38,055 bases of DNA from a virus: positions 1-38,055 of the IMG/VR virus record IMGVR_UViG_3300043411_000411. One strand, written 5' to 3'. The position numbers and the translations under genes are program-made. The notes under the pieces are model-generated. The model made no database searches. It worked only from the letters and a program-made list of their open reading frames with translations, and had not been told where the DNA came from. Below are positions 32,363 to 38,055 of this stretch, in pieces. Each line of letters starts with the position of its first letter. The stretch's first letter is position 1.

Positions 32363-32563
32363 ATGAGCACGTTGAACAAGGCGGCATTGGCCGCCCTTCT
32401 CGTCGTCCTGATTGGAGTCCTTGGCCACTTTGATGCTGAGGACGCCGATGCGCAGCACGCCAACTACTGCACAATGGTTGCCACGTGGCATGCTGAGGCT
32501 GCCAGAGGTGTTCCTCCTAATGACCGCACTGGCTGGCCTCCATACGATGGGGGATGCAAATGA
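32363..32563 (+). CDS. Small secreted or membrane-anchored protein
   Basis: 66 residues. The first 23 residues (LNKAALAALLVVLIGVLGHF) are a signal-anchor or signal peptide, and the remainder contains two cysteines (C38 and C65) in a short polar region that could face the periplasm. It starts two bases after the preceding stop and overlaps the next gene by ATGA. No family recognised. The location outside the lysis cluster suggests a role such as superinfection exclusion, but nothing proves it. Confidence 0.65.
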   Translation: MSTLNKAALAALLVVLIGVLGHFDAEDADAQHANYCTMVATWHAEAARGVPPNDRTGWPPYDGGCK

Positions 32564-32802
32564 CCTTCAGCAACCCAGACACCATTGAGATTGTTGACGA
32601 GAGCACGCACGAGGAGATTCGCTTCCAGCTGTACATCGATGGCGGGCAGCGTGCTCTCGTGAGCAAGAAGGGCGGCACAGTCCAGCTTCACTGGCAGGTC
32701 TACGGACCGCAGTACTGGCCTGAAGCCAAGGTCTTAATGCAAGGCCTTCTTGAACTGTCCGTCATCGCTGACAAACTATCTGGAGAGAAGAATGGCAACT
32801 AA
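32560..32802 (+). CDS. Small hypothetical protein
   Basis: 80 residues from the ATG at 32560 (ATGA overlap, with GGGGGA a few bases before it); an ATG two codons earlier is an alternative. It begins with an acidic stretch (PDTIEIVDESTHEEIRFQLY), then strand-rich and Lys-rich, with no known motif. It overlaps the following gene by 11 bases. Confidence 0.6.
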   Translation: MTFSNPDTIEIVDESTHEEIRFQLYIDGGQRALVSKKGGTVQLHWQVYGPQYWPEAKVLMQGLLELSVIADKLSGEKNGN

Positions 32803-33445
32803 GAAACAAGCATCGGCAGTCATGCCATGCCACGACCATAACAGACGAACCTGCATTCAGGTTGATCGCTCTGCTGGTCTCGTCAAGTTTATCCCGCTAG
32901 ACATCATCCTGGGCCTTGAGGTCCATTCGACGTCGGCGGACTCATTCGACCAGCGGTTCACGCCGATGGAAGGATACCCCGTTGAAAAGGCATGTCAGCT
33001 CTTTGTGAACTACAGCCAGACCCTCGGGGCAACAAAGGAGGCCATGGACTACCTTGGCCAAATCATCAACGTGAGTAAACAGGAGCTTGAAATGGCTACC
33101 ACCAAAAAGCAAACCGTGGCTGAAAAGCCCGCTGCCGCCAAAGCAGTGAAACCTGTCGCAAAGAAGGCGGCAGCAAAACCAACCAAAGTCAAGGCCGGGC
33201 GCCGTGCCGTCGATCCAGTTGTAAAACCAGCGGCCAAGTCTGCCAAGCCCGGCGAAAAGAAGCCGTCAGCTGCACAGATGTTCCAAGATCTGATCATGGC
33301 CGGCAAATTGACCGATGACCAAATCTTTGAGAAGGTCCAAGCTGAGTTTGGTCTGGACGAGAAGAAGCGCGGCTACGTCAAATGGTACCGCAACCATCTG
33401 AAGAAGTCTGGCGCCAATCCGCCCGAAGCCAAGGTGGCGAAGTAA
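32792..33445 (+). CDS. Two-part basic protein with HTH-like C-terminal domain (paralogue B), possible internal start
   Basis: 217 residues. Residues 1-100 are a separate domain (PCHDHNRRTCIQV, then FIPLDIILGLEVHS) without a known match. From residue 101 comes ATTKKQTVAEKP, a long Ala/Lys/Pro linker, and a C-terminal domain homologous to paralogue A (KAGRR...D.VV, LIMAGKLTDDQIFEKVQ, YVKWYRNHLKKSG). The in-frame ATG at 33092 has a perfect AGGAG six bases upstream, so a shorter 117-residue protein may also be made, or two genes have fused by losing a stop codon. Confidence 0.72.
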   Translation: MATKKQASAVMPCHDHNRRTCIQVDRSAGLVKFIPLDIILGLEVHSTSADSFDQRFTPMEGYPVEKACQLFVNYSQTLGATKEAMDYLGQIINVSKQELEMATTKKQTVAEKPAAAKAVKPVAKKAAAKPTKVKAGRRAVDPVVKPAAKSAKPGEKKPSAAQMFQDLIMAGKLTDDQIFEKVQAEFGLDEKKRGYVKWYRNHLKKSGANPPEAKVAK

Positions 33446-33454
33446 CACGGCACC

Positions 33455-33478
33455 GAGGCGACGCCGATAAGTCGCCTC
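33455..33478 (+). other. Perfect 8-bp hairpin in leader
   Basis: GAGGCGAC (33455-33462) and GTCGCCTC (33471-33478) enclose an 8-base loop in the 68-base gap before the methyltransferase gene. No T-run follows, so it is not a standard terminator; it may stabilise mRNA or be an RNase III site. Confidence 0.7.
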
Positions 33479-33513
33479 ACTCAACGGCTCCCATTCAAAA
33501 TAAGGACACCATC

Positions 33514-34332
33514 ATGCCAAAAGCACCTACTAAAGAAGCATCACGCGATGCTCGCGACTATGACACCACACAACTGCACGAAGCCGGCCATGGCCGCACG
33601 TTGCACCGCGACTATTCCGCCCACTTTTGGCGCTGGAGCTTTGCCCGTCGCTTCATCACGGCCAAGCACAACGTGCTCGAAGTCGGTTGCGGCGAAGACA
33701 AGCCACTCAGCAAGATTCTCACAGGCGGCGCAGCAGCTCATGTCAACCACTACACTGGCGTGGACCTCAACAAGCTGAAGCCGTCCAACAGCCAACGCCT
33801 CCAGTTCCTGGGCGAGTTCAACTTTGTTGAGCGCTACAAGGAACTCCTCAAGGCGCGTCCTGAGGGCTTCGATGTCGTGGTCAACTACGAAGTCATCGAG
33901 CACATGAAGGTTGAACATGGCGCCAACCTGCTCAAAGCCATGTTTGCGGCCACCAAACCGGGCGGCGTTTTGCTGCTCTCGACACCTGTCTACGACGGCG
34001 TTCGTCATGCCAAGAACCACATCCATGAATACAAGGTGCCTGAGTTGCAGGCTGCCATTGAGAAGTCTGGATACGTCATCGAACGCCGCTTCGGTACATT
34101 CATGGACATCAAGCACATTGGCAAGGTTGACCCAACTGGTTGCAGCAAGGCGGCCGTGTTGGAAGTTCGCAAGGCGTTGGAGCAATACTTCGACAGCGAC
34201 GCCATCAGCAACATCTTTGGCCCATTGCACGAAGACCATGCGCGCAACAACCTGTGGGTGTGCCGCAAAGCAGCTGATGGTAAGCCAGTCAAGCCTGCAG
34301 CTCGCAAGGCAACGAAAGGAGCGCCGTTCTAA
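33514..34332 (+). CDS. SAM-dependent methyltransferase, class I
   Basis: 272 residues from the ATG at 33514. The SAM-binding fold has motif I VLEVGCG (54-60), an acidic GVDL (82-85), NYEVIEHM (124-131, UbiG-like) and KPGGVLLLSTP (148-158). There is no DNA-methylase catalytic motif (no DPPY or PCQ), so this is not a classical DNA base methylase. It resembles small-molecule or protein methyltransferases. Its gene ends with a one-base TAATG overlap into the nucleotide cluster, so it may act on a modified nucleotide. The C-terminal 20 residues are basic and disordered. Confidence 0.85.
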   Translation: MPKAPTKEASRDARDYDTTQLHEAGHGRTLHRDYSAHFWRWSFARRFITAKHNVLEVGCGEDKPLSKILTGGAAAHVNHYTGVDLNKLKPSNSQRLQFLGEFNFVERYKELLKARPEGFDVVVNYEVIEHMKVEHGANLLKAMFAATKPGGVLLLSTPVYDGVRHAKNHIHEYKVPELQAAIEKSGYVIERRFGTFMDIKHIGKVDPTGCSKAAVLEVRKALEQYFDSDAISNIFGPLHEDHARNNLWVCRKAADGKPVKPAARKATKGAPF

Positions 34333-34724
34333 TGATCGGAAATGTCGCTGAATTCCATGAGAAGTTTGGCCTGCCCGATGGCTCAACTGATCAACTCATG
34401 CAAGACCCTGCTGCACAGGATTTTCGTGTCAAGTTCCTCCAAGAAGAATTGGACGAGCTCAAGGAGGCTTTGGCTACTGGTGACAAGGTTGGGGCCTTCG
34501 ATGCTCTGCTCGATCTGGCTTACGTGGCCTACGGCACAGCACTCTTTGCTGGTATTGATCCTGCTCAGTGGCACGCCGGCATGCACGCAGTTCATTCTGC
34601 TAACATGGCCAAGGTCCGCGTAGCCAAGGCTGAAGACTCGAAGCGCGGCAGCGCGTTCGACGTCAAGAAGCCGGCAGGTTGGGTAGGTCCTGAATCTCGC
34701 TTGAAGGAAATTTTGTCATGGTAA
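34332..34724 (+). CDS. MazG-like all-alpha NTP pyrophosphatase
   Basis: 130 residues. The metal motif EELDE (38-42) and the later D57-xxx-D61 in AFDALLDLAYVAYG fit the all-alpha NTP-pyrophosphohydrolase fold (MazG, dCTPase, dUTPase and PRA-PH relatives). These hydrolyse (d)NTPs to the monophosphate and pyrophosphate. In a phage that excludes a normal base, a member of this fold would destroy the unwanted dNTP (T4 gp56 does so for dCTP). Substrate not assignable from sequence. It overlaps the next gene by seven bases. Confidence 0.78.
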   Translation: MIGNVAEFHEKFGLPDGSTDQLMQDPAAQDFRVKFLQEELDELKEALATGDKVGAFDALLDLAYVAYGTALFAGIDPAQWHAGMHAVHSANMAKVRVAKAEDSKRGSAFDVKKPAGWVGPESRLKEILSW

Positions 34725-35113
34725 CTCGTAAAGGAACTGATATGAAGACCAAGTCTTTGTTGCCCGCCACTCAGCTGGCTGAATGCTCGACCGTTGAACT
34801 GCTGGAAGAGCTCCAGTCTCGCGGTGGTCATCCCGGTGCGCTGGCCGAAGCAGCTTTGCTCTGCGTCCGCAAGAGCCAAGACTACAACCAAGGTGCTGCG
34901 GACATGGATCCTCACAAGATCGATCGCTCGTCGTACTTCCCATTTGGCGCAGTGAGCTATGCTCAGATGCTCCATACCAAGTCTCAGCGCTTCAACTCGC
35001 TGGTCCTCAAAGAGATGCGTGGCCAAGACGCGAACTTTGAAGGCCTGCGTGACACGGCACTGGACATCATCAACTACGCCGGCTTCTTTGCTGGCGCCTA
35101 CACGAAGGATTGA
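34718..35113 (+). CDS. Nmad1/DUF1599-like nucleotide modification protein
   Basis: 131 residues from the ATG at 34718; the in-frame ATG at 34742 (AAAGGA six bases upstream) is about as good. The conserved-looking core runs from KSQDYNQGA through SYFPFGAVSYAQMLHTKSQR to LRDTALDIINYAGFF, which matches my memory of the DUF1599 family, renamed nucleotide modification associated domain 1. Such proteins recur in loci predicted to make hypermodified bases. Biochemical role unknown. The closeness to the ThyA-fold gene (two-base gap) supports that context. Confidence 0.6.
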   Translation: MVTRKGTDMKTKSLLPATQLAECSTVELLEELQSRGGHPGALAEAALLCVRKSQDYNQGAADMDPHKIDRSSYFPFGAVSYAQMLHTKSQRFNSLVLKEMRGQDANFEGLRDTALDIINYAGFFAGAYTKD

Positions 35114-35115
35114 TC

Positions 35116-35898
35116 ATGGACTTCTCAAGAACTTGGCTCAACGCCATCAATGACATTCTGACCAACGGCGACCCAGTAGCGCCGCGCGGCAAGATGACTC
35201 GTGAGATTCCCCAGCGCACCATGGTGGTCGATATGCGTCGCCCAGTGCTTCGCATTCCTGACCGCAGCCTGAGCTACAAGTTCATGGCAGCCGAAGCCTT
35301 CTGGATCCTGTCTGGTGATGACCGTGTCGAGACCATCTCGCCCTACAACAGTCACATCAAGGACTTCAGCGATGATGGTGAACGCTTCTTCGGAGCCTAT
35401 GGCCCCAAGATCAAAGCTCAATTGCCCTACATTGTTGAAAAGTTGATGACAGATGAAGACAGCCGGCAGGCTGGCCTGACAATTTGGCGCGAATGTCCTC
35501 CTGATACCAAGGATGTGCCGTGCACCGTGGCCATCTTCTTCAGCATCCGCAGTGGCAAGCTCAATGCCCATGTGTTTATGCGGTCCAGTGACGTCTGGCT
35601 CGGTGTTCCCTATGACGTGTTCAACTTCAGCATGCTCAGTCACTTGGTCTGCGGTCTACTGAACGAGCACCGCAAGTTCGACAATGCTGTGAAGCCTGGC
35701 CGCCTCTTCTTGACGGCGGCATCAAGCCACTTGTACGAGACCAACTGGGCGGATGCTAAGTTGTGCTTGGCCAGTGAGGTCCTTGAGCAACCTGAGACTG
35801 AGATGGTGCTCTGGAATGACGCAGCGCACTTGATGAAGGTCTTGGAAGTTTTGCGTGACAGCAAGGTCGGTGACGAACTTCGTTGGTGGGAGCACTGA
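35116..35898 (+). CDS. ThyA-fold protein with dCMP hydroxymethylase signatures
   Basis: 260 residues. It aligns by eye to ThyA: E60 in AEAFWILSGD, C136 (nucleophile) in VPCT, R156-S-x-D159 in MRSSDVWLGVPYD, and HLY at 205-207. Two differences are telling. The residue after the Cys is Thr (His in E. coli ThyA), and the position of ThyA Asn177 is D167. T4 dCMP hydroxymethylase (gp42), as I remember it, has Cys-Thr and Asp in these places, and the pattern KLNAHVFMRSSDV is close to its KINAVVNMRSNDV. So dCMP to 5-hydroxymethyl-dCMP, using methylenetetrahydrofolate, is the best guess. ATG at 35116; the frame extends to an unlikely TTG at 35110. Confidence 0.75.
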   Translation: MDFSRTWLNAINDILTNGDPVAPRGKMTREIPQRTMVVDMRRPVLRIPDRSLSYKFMAAEAFWILSGDDRVETISPYNSHIKDFSDDGERFFGAYGPKIKAQLPYIVEKLMTDEDSRQAGLTIWRECPPDTKDVPCTVAIFFSIRSGKLNAHVFMRSSDVWLGVPYDVFNFSMLSHLVCGLLNEHRKFDNAVKPGRLFLTAASSHLYETNWADAKLCLASEVLEQPETEMVLWNDAAHLMKVLEVLRDSKVGDELRWWEH

Positions 35899-35899
35899 T

Positions 35900-36394
35900 A
35901 TGAGACTCAGCCGTGACGAGTGGGCCCTCAAGCTGGCCCTGTTGACTGCCCAGAGAACAACCTGCTGCCGCCGTGCTGTGGGTTGTGTTCTGCTGAATGC
36001 TCGTGGCCATGTGCTCTCAACTGGGTACAACGGTGTCGCGGCTGGTCTCAATCACTGCAACCACATGGAAGTAGTGACTGATGACGACGGACACAACACC
36101 TACGTGGTCGAAGCCTTCCCTCATGCTTGCTCAGGAGCTAAGGCACCAAGCGGCACGAACCTCGATGGGTGTCAAGCGATCCACGCAGAGCAGAACGCCT
36201 TGCTCCAGTGCCGAGACATGTATGCCATCCACACGGTCTACGTAACGGCCAGCCCATGCATGACCTGTTGCAAGCTGTTGCTGAACACGAGCTGCCAGCG
36301 GATTGTCTATGTGGAGGAATACCCTCACTCGGCAGCCAAAGACTTGTGGACTGGTGCCGGGAGGGCCTGGGAGCAACTTCTTGTGGAGCTTTGA
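35900..36394 (+). CDS. dCMP deaminase
   Basis: 164 residues from the ATG at 35900; a longer upstream extension overlaps the ThyA-fold gene and is not needed. Zinc and catalytic residues are present: HAEQNA with H95 and E97, and SPCMTC with C120 and C123. It also has extra cysteines and a long insert (55-90), typical of phage dCMP deaminases (T4 cd type). It makes dUMP from dCMP for ThyX. Last gene of the rightward module, immediately before the bidirectional terminator. Confidence 0.88.
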   Translation: MRLSRDEWALKLALLTAQRTTCCRRAVGCVLLNARGHVLSTGYNGVAAGLNHCNHMEVVTDDDGHNTYVVEAFPHACSGAKAPSGTNLDGCQAIHAEQNALLQCRDMYAIHTVYVTASPCMTCCKLLLNTSCQRIVYVEEYPHSAAKDLWTGAGRAWEQLLVEL

Positions 36395-36433
36395 CCAAAC
36401 TTGAGCCTCAGGGATGACCCGAGGCAAACAACC

Positions 36434-36470
36434 AAGGCCTAGCCAGTAGTAAGTACTGGACTAGGCCTTT
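36434..36470. terminator. Bidirectional terminator between convergent modules
   Basis: AAGGCCTAG (36434-36442), CCAGTA, a short loop, TACTGG and CTAGGCCTT (36461-36469) form a long, nearly perfect stem with T-rich sequence on the plus side (TTTCTGTT) and a weaker one on the minus side. It lies between the dCMP deaminase and the holin stop, so it should end both converging transcripts. Confidence 0.85.
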
Positions 36471-36504
36471 CTGTTCAATCCTGCATGGTTCCTGTCATTC
36501 CCTG

Positions 36505-36924
36505 CTACTTCGTAGCCCCTCTGACCTTCTCCCATGACCGTCCGGCGACGTAGCCAGTCATTACAACACCAAAAAGCGTCAGCACCGGCTCAGGAATGGC
36601 GCTCATCCAGGCCTTGAAGCCAAGGGTGAAGGCAGCAGCAGCTTCAGGCCGGAAGATGGTCAGCACGCCCATTGGGATACTCCACAGAAGCAGCACGTAG
36701 ACCACATACAAGAACGACGGCCGTGCTCGACTGGTCCAAGGATCTGTGGACTGAGCTTCAGCAATGATGGCACTGAGCTGCACCTTGATCTCGTCCAAGT
36801 CGCCAGCTTGCTGCATCTTCAGAAGCTCAAGCTGTGCCTGTGCTTTCTGCGCCGGGTCTGGGAAGATCTTGTCGATGATCTTTGAACCAATGCCAAAGAT
36901 CGAGCTGAGGGTAATCGGGTCCAT
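36505..36924 (-). CDS. Holin, three transmembrane segments (Holin_3TM-like)
   Basis: 139 residues from the ATG at 36924, chosen because GGAAGGAGT lies eight bases upstream and the start shares TAATG with the endopeptidase stop; a longer frame to 36954 is less likely. A polar helical N-terminus, then IIAEAQSTDPWTSRARPSF (an arginine-proline entry typical of the family), and membrane segments about 71-90, 95-112 and 118-132. It makes holes for the endopeptidase. Last gene of the leftward module. Confidence 0.8.
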   Translation of the reverse strand: MDPITLSSIFGIGSKIIDKIFPDPAQKAQAQLELLKMQQAGDLDEIKVQLSAIIAEAQSTDPWTSRARPSFLYVVYVLLLWSIPMGVLTIFRPEAAAAFTLGFKAWMSAIPEPVLTLFGVVMTGYVAGRSWEKVRGATK

Positions 36925-37307
36925 TATGGGTACTCCTTCCAAGGCAATTGCCAATGTGGTCCGTCTTTGAATGTCGTCCAGTCACCGCCCCATTCAATGG
37001 GGACCTGCAACTCGGCGGCAGCCTGCTTGACGGCAACAGCAAGCTTGTGATACAGAGGCCAGTCCCAGCGAACTGAGCCAGCCACGTAGGCACCAAGGTC
37101 AACGGCATGTCCAGTCAGGTGGCGTGACCGCATGGTCTGGCTGGCGCCTGCCTTGACAAGTTGCTCCTGCCGAGTCTTGGAGCGAACTCCTTCGAGCACG
37201 GCAAAGTCAATCTCAGTGATCTCAATGGCACGCTCAACAACCTTGACGAGGTCCGGGTGGACCCCAGCAAGGCGGTCTCGCGACTTTTTGCTGAGGCTGT
37301 AGGTCAT
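36924..37307 (-). CDS. Peptidoglycan endopeptidase (peptidase M15 family)
   Basis: 127 residues. Zinc ligands are H63 and D70 in SRHLTGHAVD and H118 in GPHWQ, with the general base D115 in FKDGPH and an EWGGDW segment (105-110) before it. This is the L-Ala-D-Glu endopeptidase type of endolysin (as in T5 and Listeria Ply500), without a wall-binding domain. No signal peptide, so export depends on the holin. The ATG at 37307 overlaps the preceding stop by ATGA. Confidence 0.88.
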   Translation of the reverse strand: MTYSLSKKSRDRLAGVHPDLVKVVERAIEITEIDFAVLEGVRSKTRQEQLVKAGASQTMRSRHLTGHAVDLGAYVAGSVRWDWPLYHKLAVAVKQAAAELQVPIEWGGDWTTFKDGPHWQLPWKEYP

Positions 37308-37558
37308 TCTTTGTCCGCCTTCTTGTCGATCTTGTCTTCAATCCTGTCCAACTTGGCGAACAGGGCCGTGACTGAGGTTGAGAACTCGTCCTTCTTGACG
37401 TAGGCACCAGCCACCAAGACCTCAATCTCAGAGACTTTCTTCGTGAGTTCCTTGTCTGCAGTCTGCAGGTCCTTGACGGCTTGCCAAACTGCGTTGAGCA
37501 AGAACCCGATGAGCGCCCCGAAGCCGCCCAACAGCCAATTGATAAATGTTTGATCCAT
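37304..37558 (-). CDS. Membrane-anchored coiled-coil protein, lysis accessory
   Basis: 84 residues. One N-terminal membrane segment (about 7-24: INWLLGGFGALIGFLLNA), then a long heptad-rich helix (LQTADKELTKKVSEIEVLV, later LFAKLDRIEDKIDKK). This topology recalls i-spanins and holin-associated proteins. It sits between the tailspike and the endopeptidase. I see no separate o-spanin, so calling it a spanin would go beyond the evidence. It may be an accessory holin or a lysis regulator. Confidence 0.65.
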   Translation of the reverse strand: MDQTFINWLLGGFGALIGFLLNAVWQAVKDLQTADKELTKKVSEIEVLVAGAYVKKDEFSTSVTALFAKLDRIEDKIDKKADKE

Positions 37559-37576
37559 TCACATCTCCAAGTTGTA

Positions 37577-38055
37577 TTAGGCGTCGAGCAGTTTGAACCG
37601 CACGTTAGAAAGATCGACCGCCGCACCTGTGCCTGAGCTCAGGGAGATGGCCCCTGTCACTGTCACAAGTATCTTGGCCACGGCTGCACCATCAGAAACG
37701 GTGAAGAACATGGATGATGAAGGCTCGTAACCGCCCGGCAACTGTGCGATCTGGTTTGCCCCTGTGGTTCCATTGGTCACGGTACCGCGCAAACTCAGAG
37801 TGCCAGTGCTGTCCACTTGAAAAGAAGCTTGGGCGTAGGGCGCACCAAAGCTGTTGACCCAAGCACCTGTGAAGGTAAGCGGGATCCAAGCCGAGGAGTT
37901 GGCCACATCGAAGATACCAGCTTTGATCTTGTTGCGAAGAGCGATGTACCCAGTAGTGGGGTCTTCCAATGGCTGAATCACAATGTTCGGCTTGACCAGC
38001 GTCAAGTTGGTTGCCACGTTCAGGATCTTGCGCGACGAAGCAGCATTGATAAGCT
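37577..38055 (-). CDS. Tailspike protein, C-terminal part (continuation of the gene at 1-1682)
   Basis: The 3' end of the tailspike gene; its first 127 bases (37929-38055) duplicate window positions 1-127, and the frame is open throughout. From the junction, the last about 117 residues form a beta-rich region (SFQVDSTGTLSLRGTV and TNGTTGANQIAQLPGGYEPS) of the kind found at fibre tips, perhaps the trimerising cap. A GTG at 38017 should not be taken as a start, because the frame continues upstream into the beta-helix. The stop lies 18 bases before the coiled-coil lysis gene. Confidence 0.88.
   Translation of the reverse strand, partial: LINAASSRKILNVATNLTLVKPNIVIQPLEDPTTGYIALRNKIKAGIFDVANSSAWIPLTFTGAWVNSFGAPYAQASFQVDSTGTLSLRGTVTNGTTGANQIAQLPGGYEPSSSMFFTVSDGAAVAKILVTVTGAISLSSGTGAAVDLSNVRFKLLDA
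37929..38055. repeat. Terminal direct repeat, right copy
   Basis: Exact copy of window positions 1-127. Merging it with the left copy gives a 37928-bp circle. Confidence 0.9.

Noticed and set aside
33514-34332. DNA base methylase (restriction protection)
   Set aside because: SAM motifs are present but no (D/N)PPY or PC catalytic motif or target-recognition domain.
17847-36394. Integrase, CI/Cro-type repressor or T7-type RNA polymerase
   Set aside because: Looked for tyrosine or serine recombinase motifs, repressor-like pairs and a single-subunit polymerase; none found.
37304-37558. Spanin assignment
   Set aside because: One N-terminal membrane segment and a coiled coil fit, but no lipoprotein partner or nested frame with a lipobox was seen.

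Overview
The window is a near-complete or complete genome of a tailed bacteriophage with a podovirus (short-tailed, P22-type) virion. The first 127 bases (1-127) recur exactly as the last 127 (37929-38055), so the molecule closes into a circle of 37928 bp. The tailspike gene is split over the ends and becomes one uninterrupted 677-codon reading frame after joining. No integrase, repressor, tRNA or phage RNA polymerase is visible, which suggests a lytic phage using host RNA polymerase; four good sigma70-type promoters with 17-base spacers support this. Base composition, codon choice and strong AGGAG ribosome sites suggest a proteobacterial host, possibly a freshwater betaproteobacterium (inference only).

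Layout. (1) 17237 down to 1, continuing from 37928 to 36505 on the minus strand: the late module. In transcription order: small and large terminase, P22-like portal, scaffold, coat, a small LEM/HeH-like protein, gp4-like and gp10-like tail-hub proteins, a fibre, a small virion-associated protein, an unusual cupin-SET fusion, three ejection proteins (gp7-, gp20- and gp16-like), the tailspike, then the lysis genes (membrane coiled-coil protein, M15 endopeptidase, 3-TM holin). (2) 17238-17846: a non-coding control region with divergent promoters, dyads, repeated TGTAGC words and an AGA microsatellite. (3) 17847-36394 on the plus strand: early and middle genes. These are an HNH-type nuclease, a TOPRIM/SF3 primase-helicase, ThyX, a mini J-domain protein, ATP-dependent ligase, a 26-unit pentapeptide repeat protein, a putative ssDNA-binding protein, family A DNA polymerase, RecB-type and DEDD exonucleases, VRR-NUC, an SNF2-like helicase, small basic DNA-binding-like proteins, a methyltransferase, and a terminal nucleotide cluster. 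A bidirectional terminator at 36434-36470 separates the converging modules.

The most interesting proposal is the cluster 34332-36394: a MazG-like pyrophosphatase, an Nmad1/DUF1599-like protein, a ThyA-fold protein carrying dCMP-hydroxymethylase signature residues, and a dCMP deaminase, preceded by a SAM methyltransferase. Because dTMP synthesis is already covered by ThyX at 21190, the ThyA homologue is probably specialised for a modified pyrimidine. I infer that this phage replaces or hypermodifies cytosine (or a derived pyrimidine) in its DNA. Other notable items are the cupin-SET fusion in the virion module, the perfectly homogenised pentapeptide array, a promoter/leader cassette repeated at three middle operons, and a probable 22-residue membrane microprotein.
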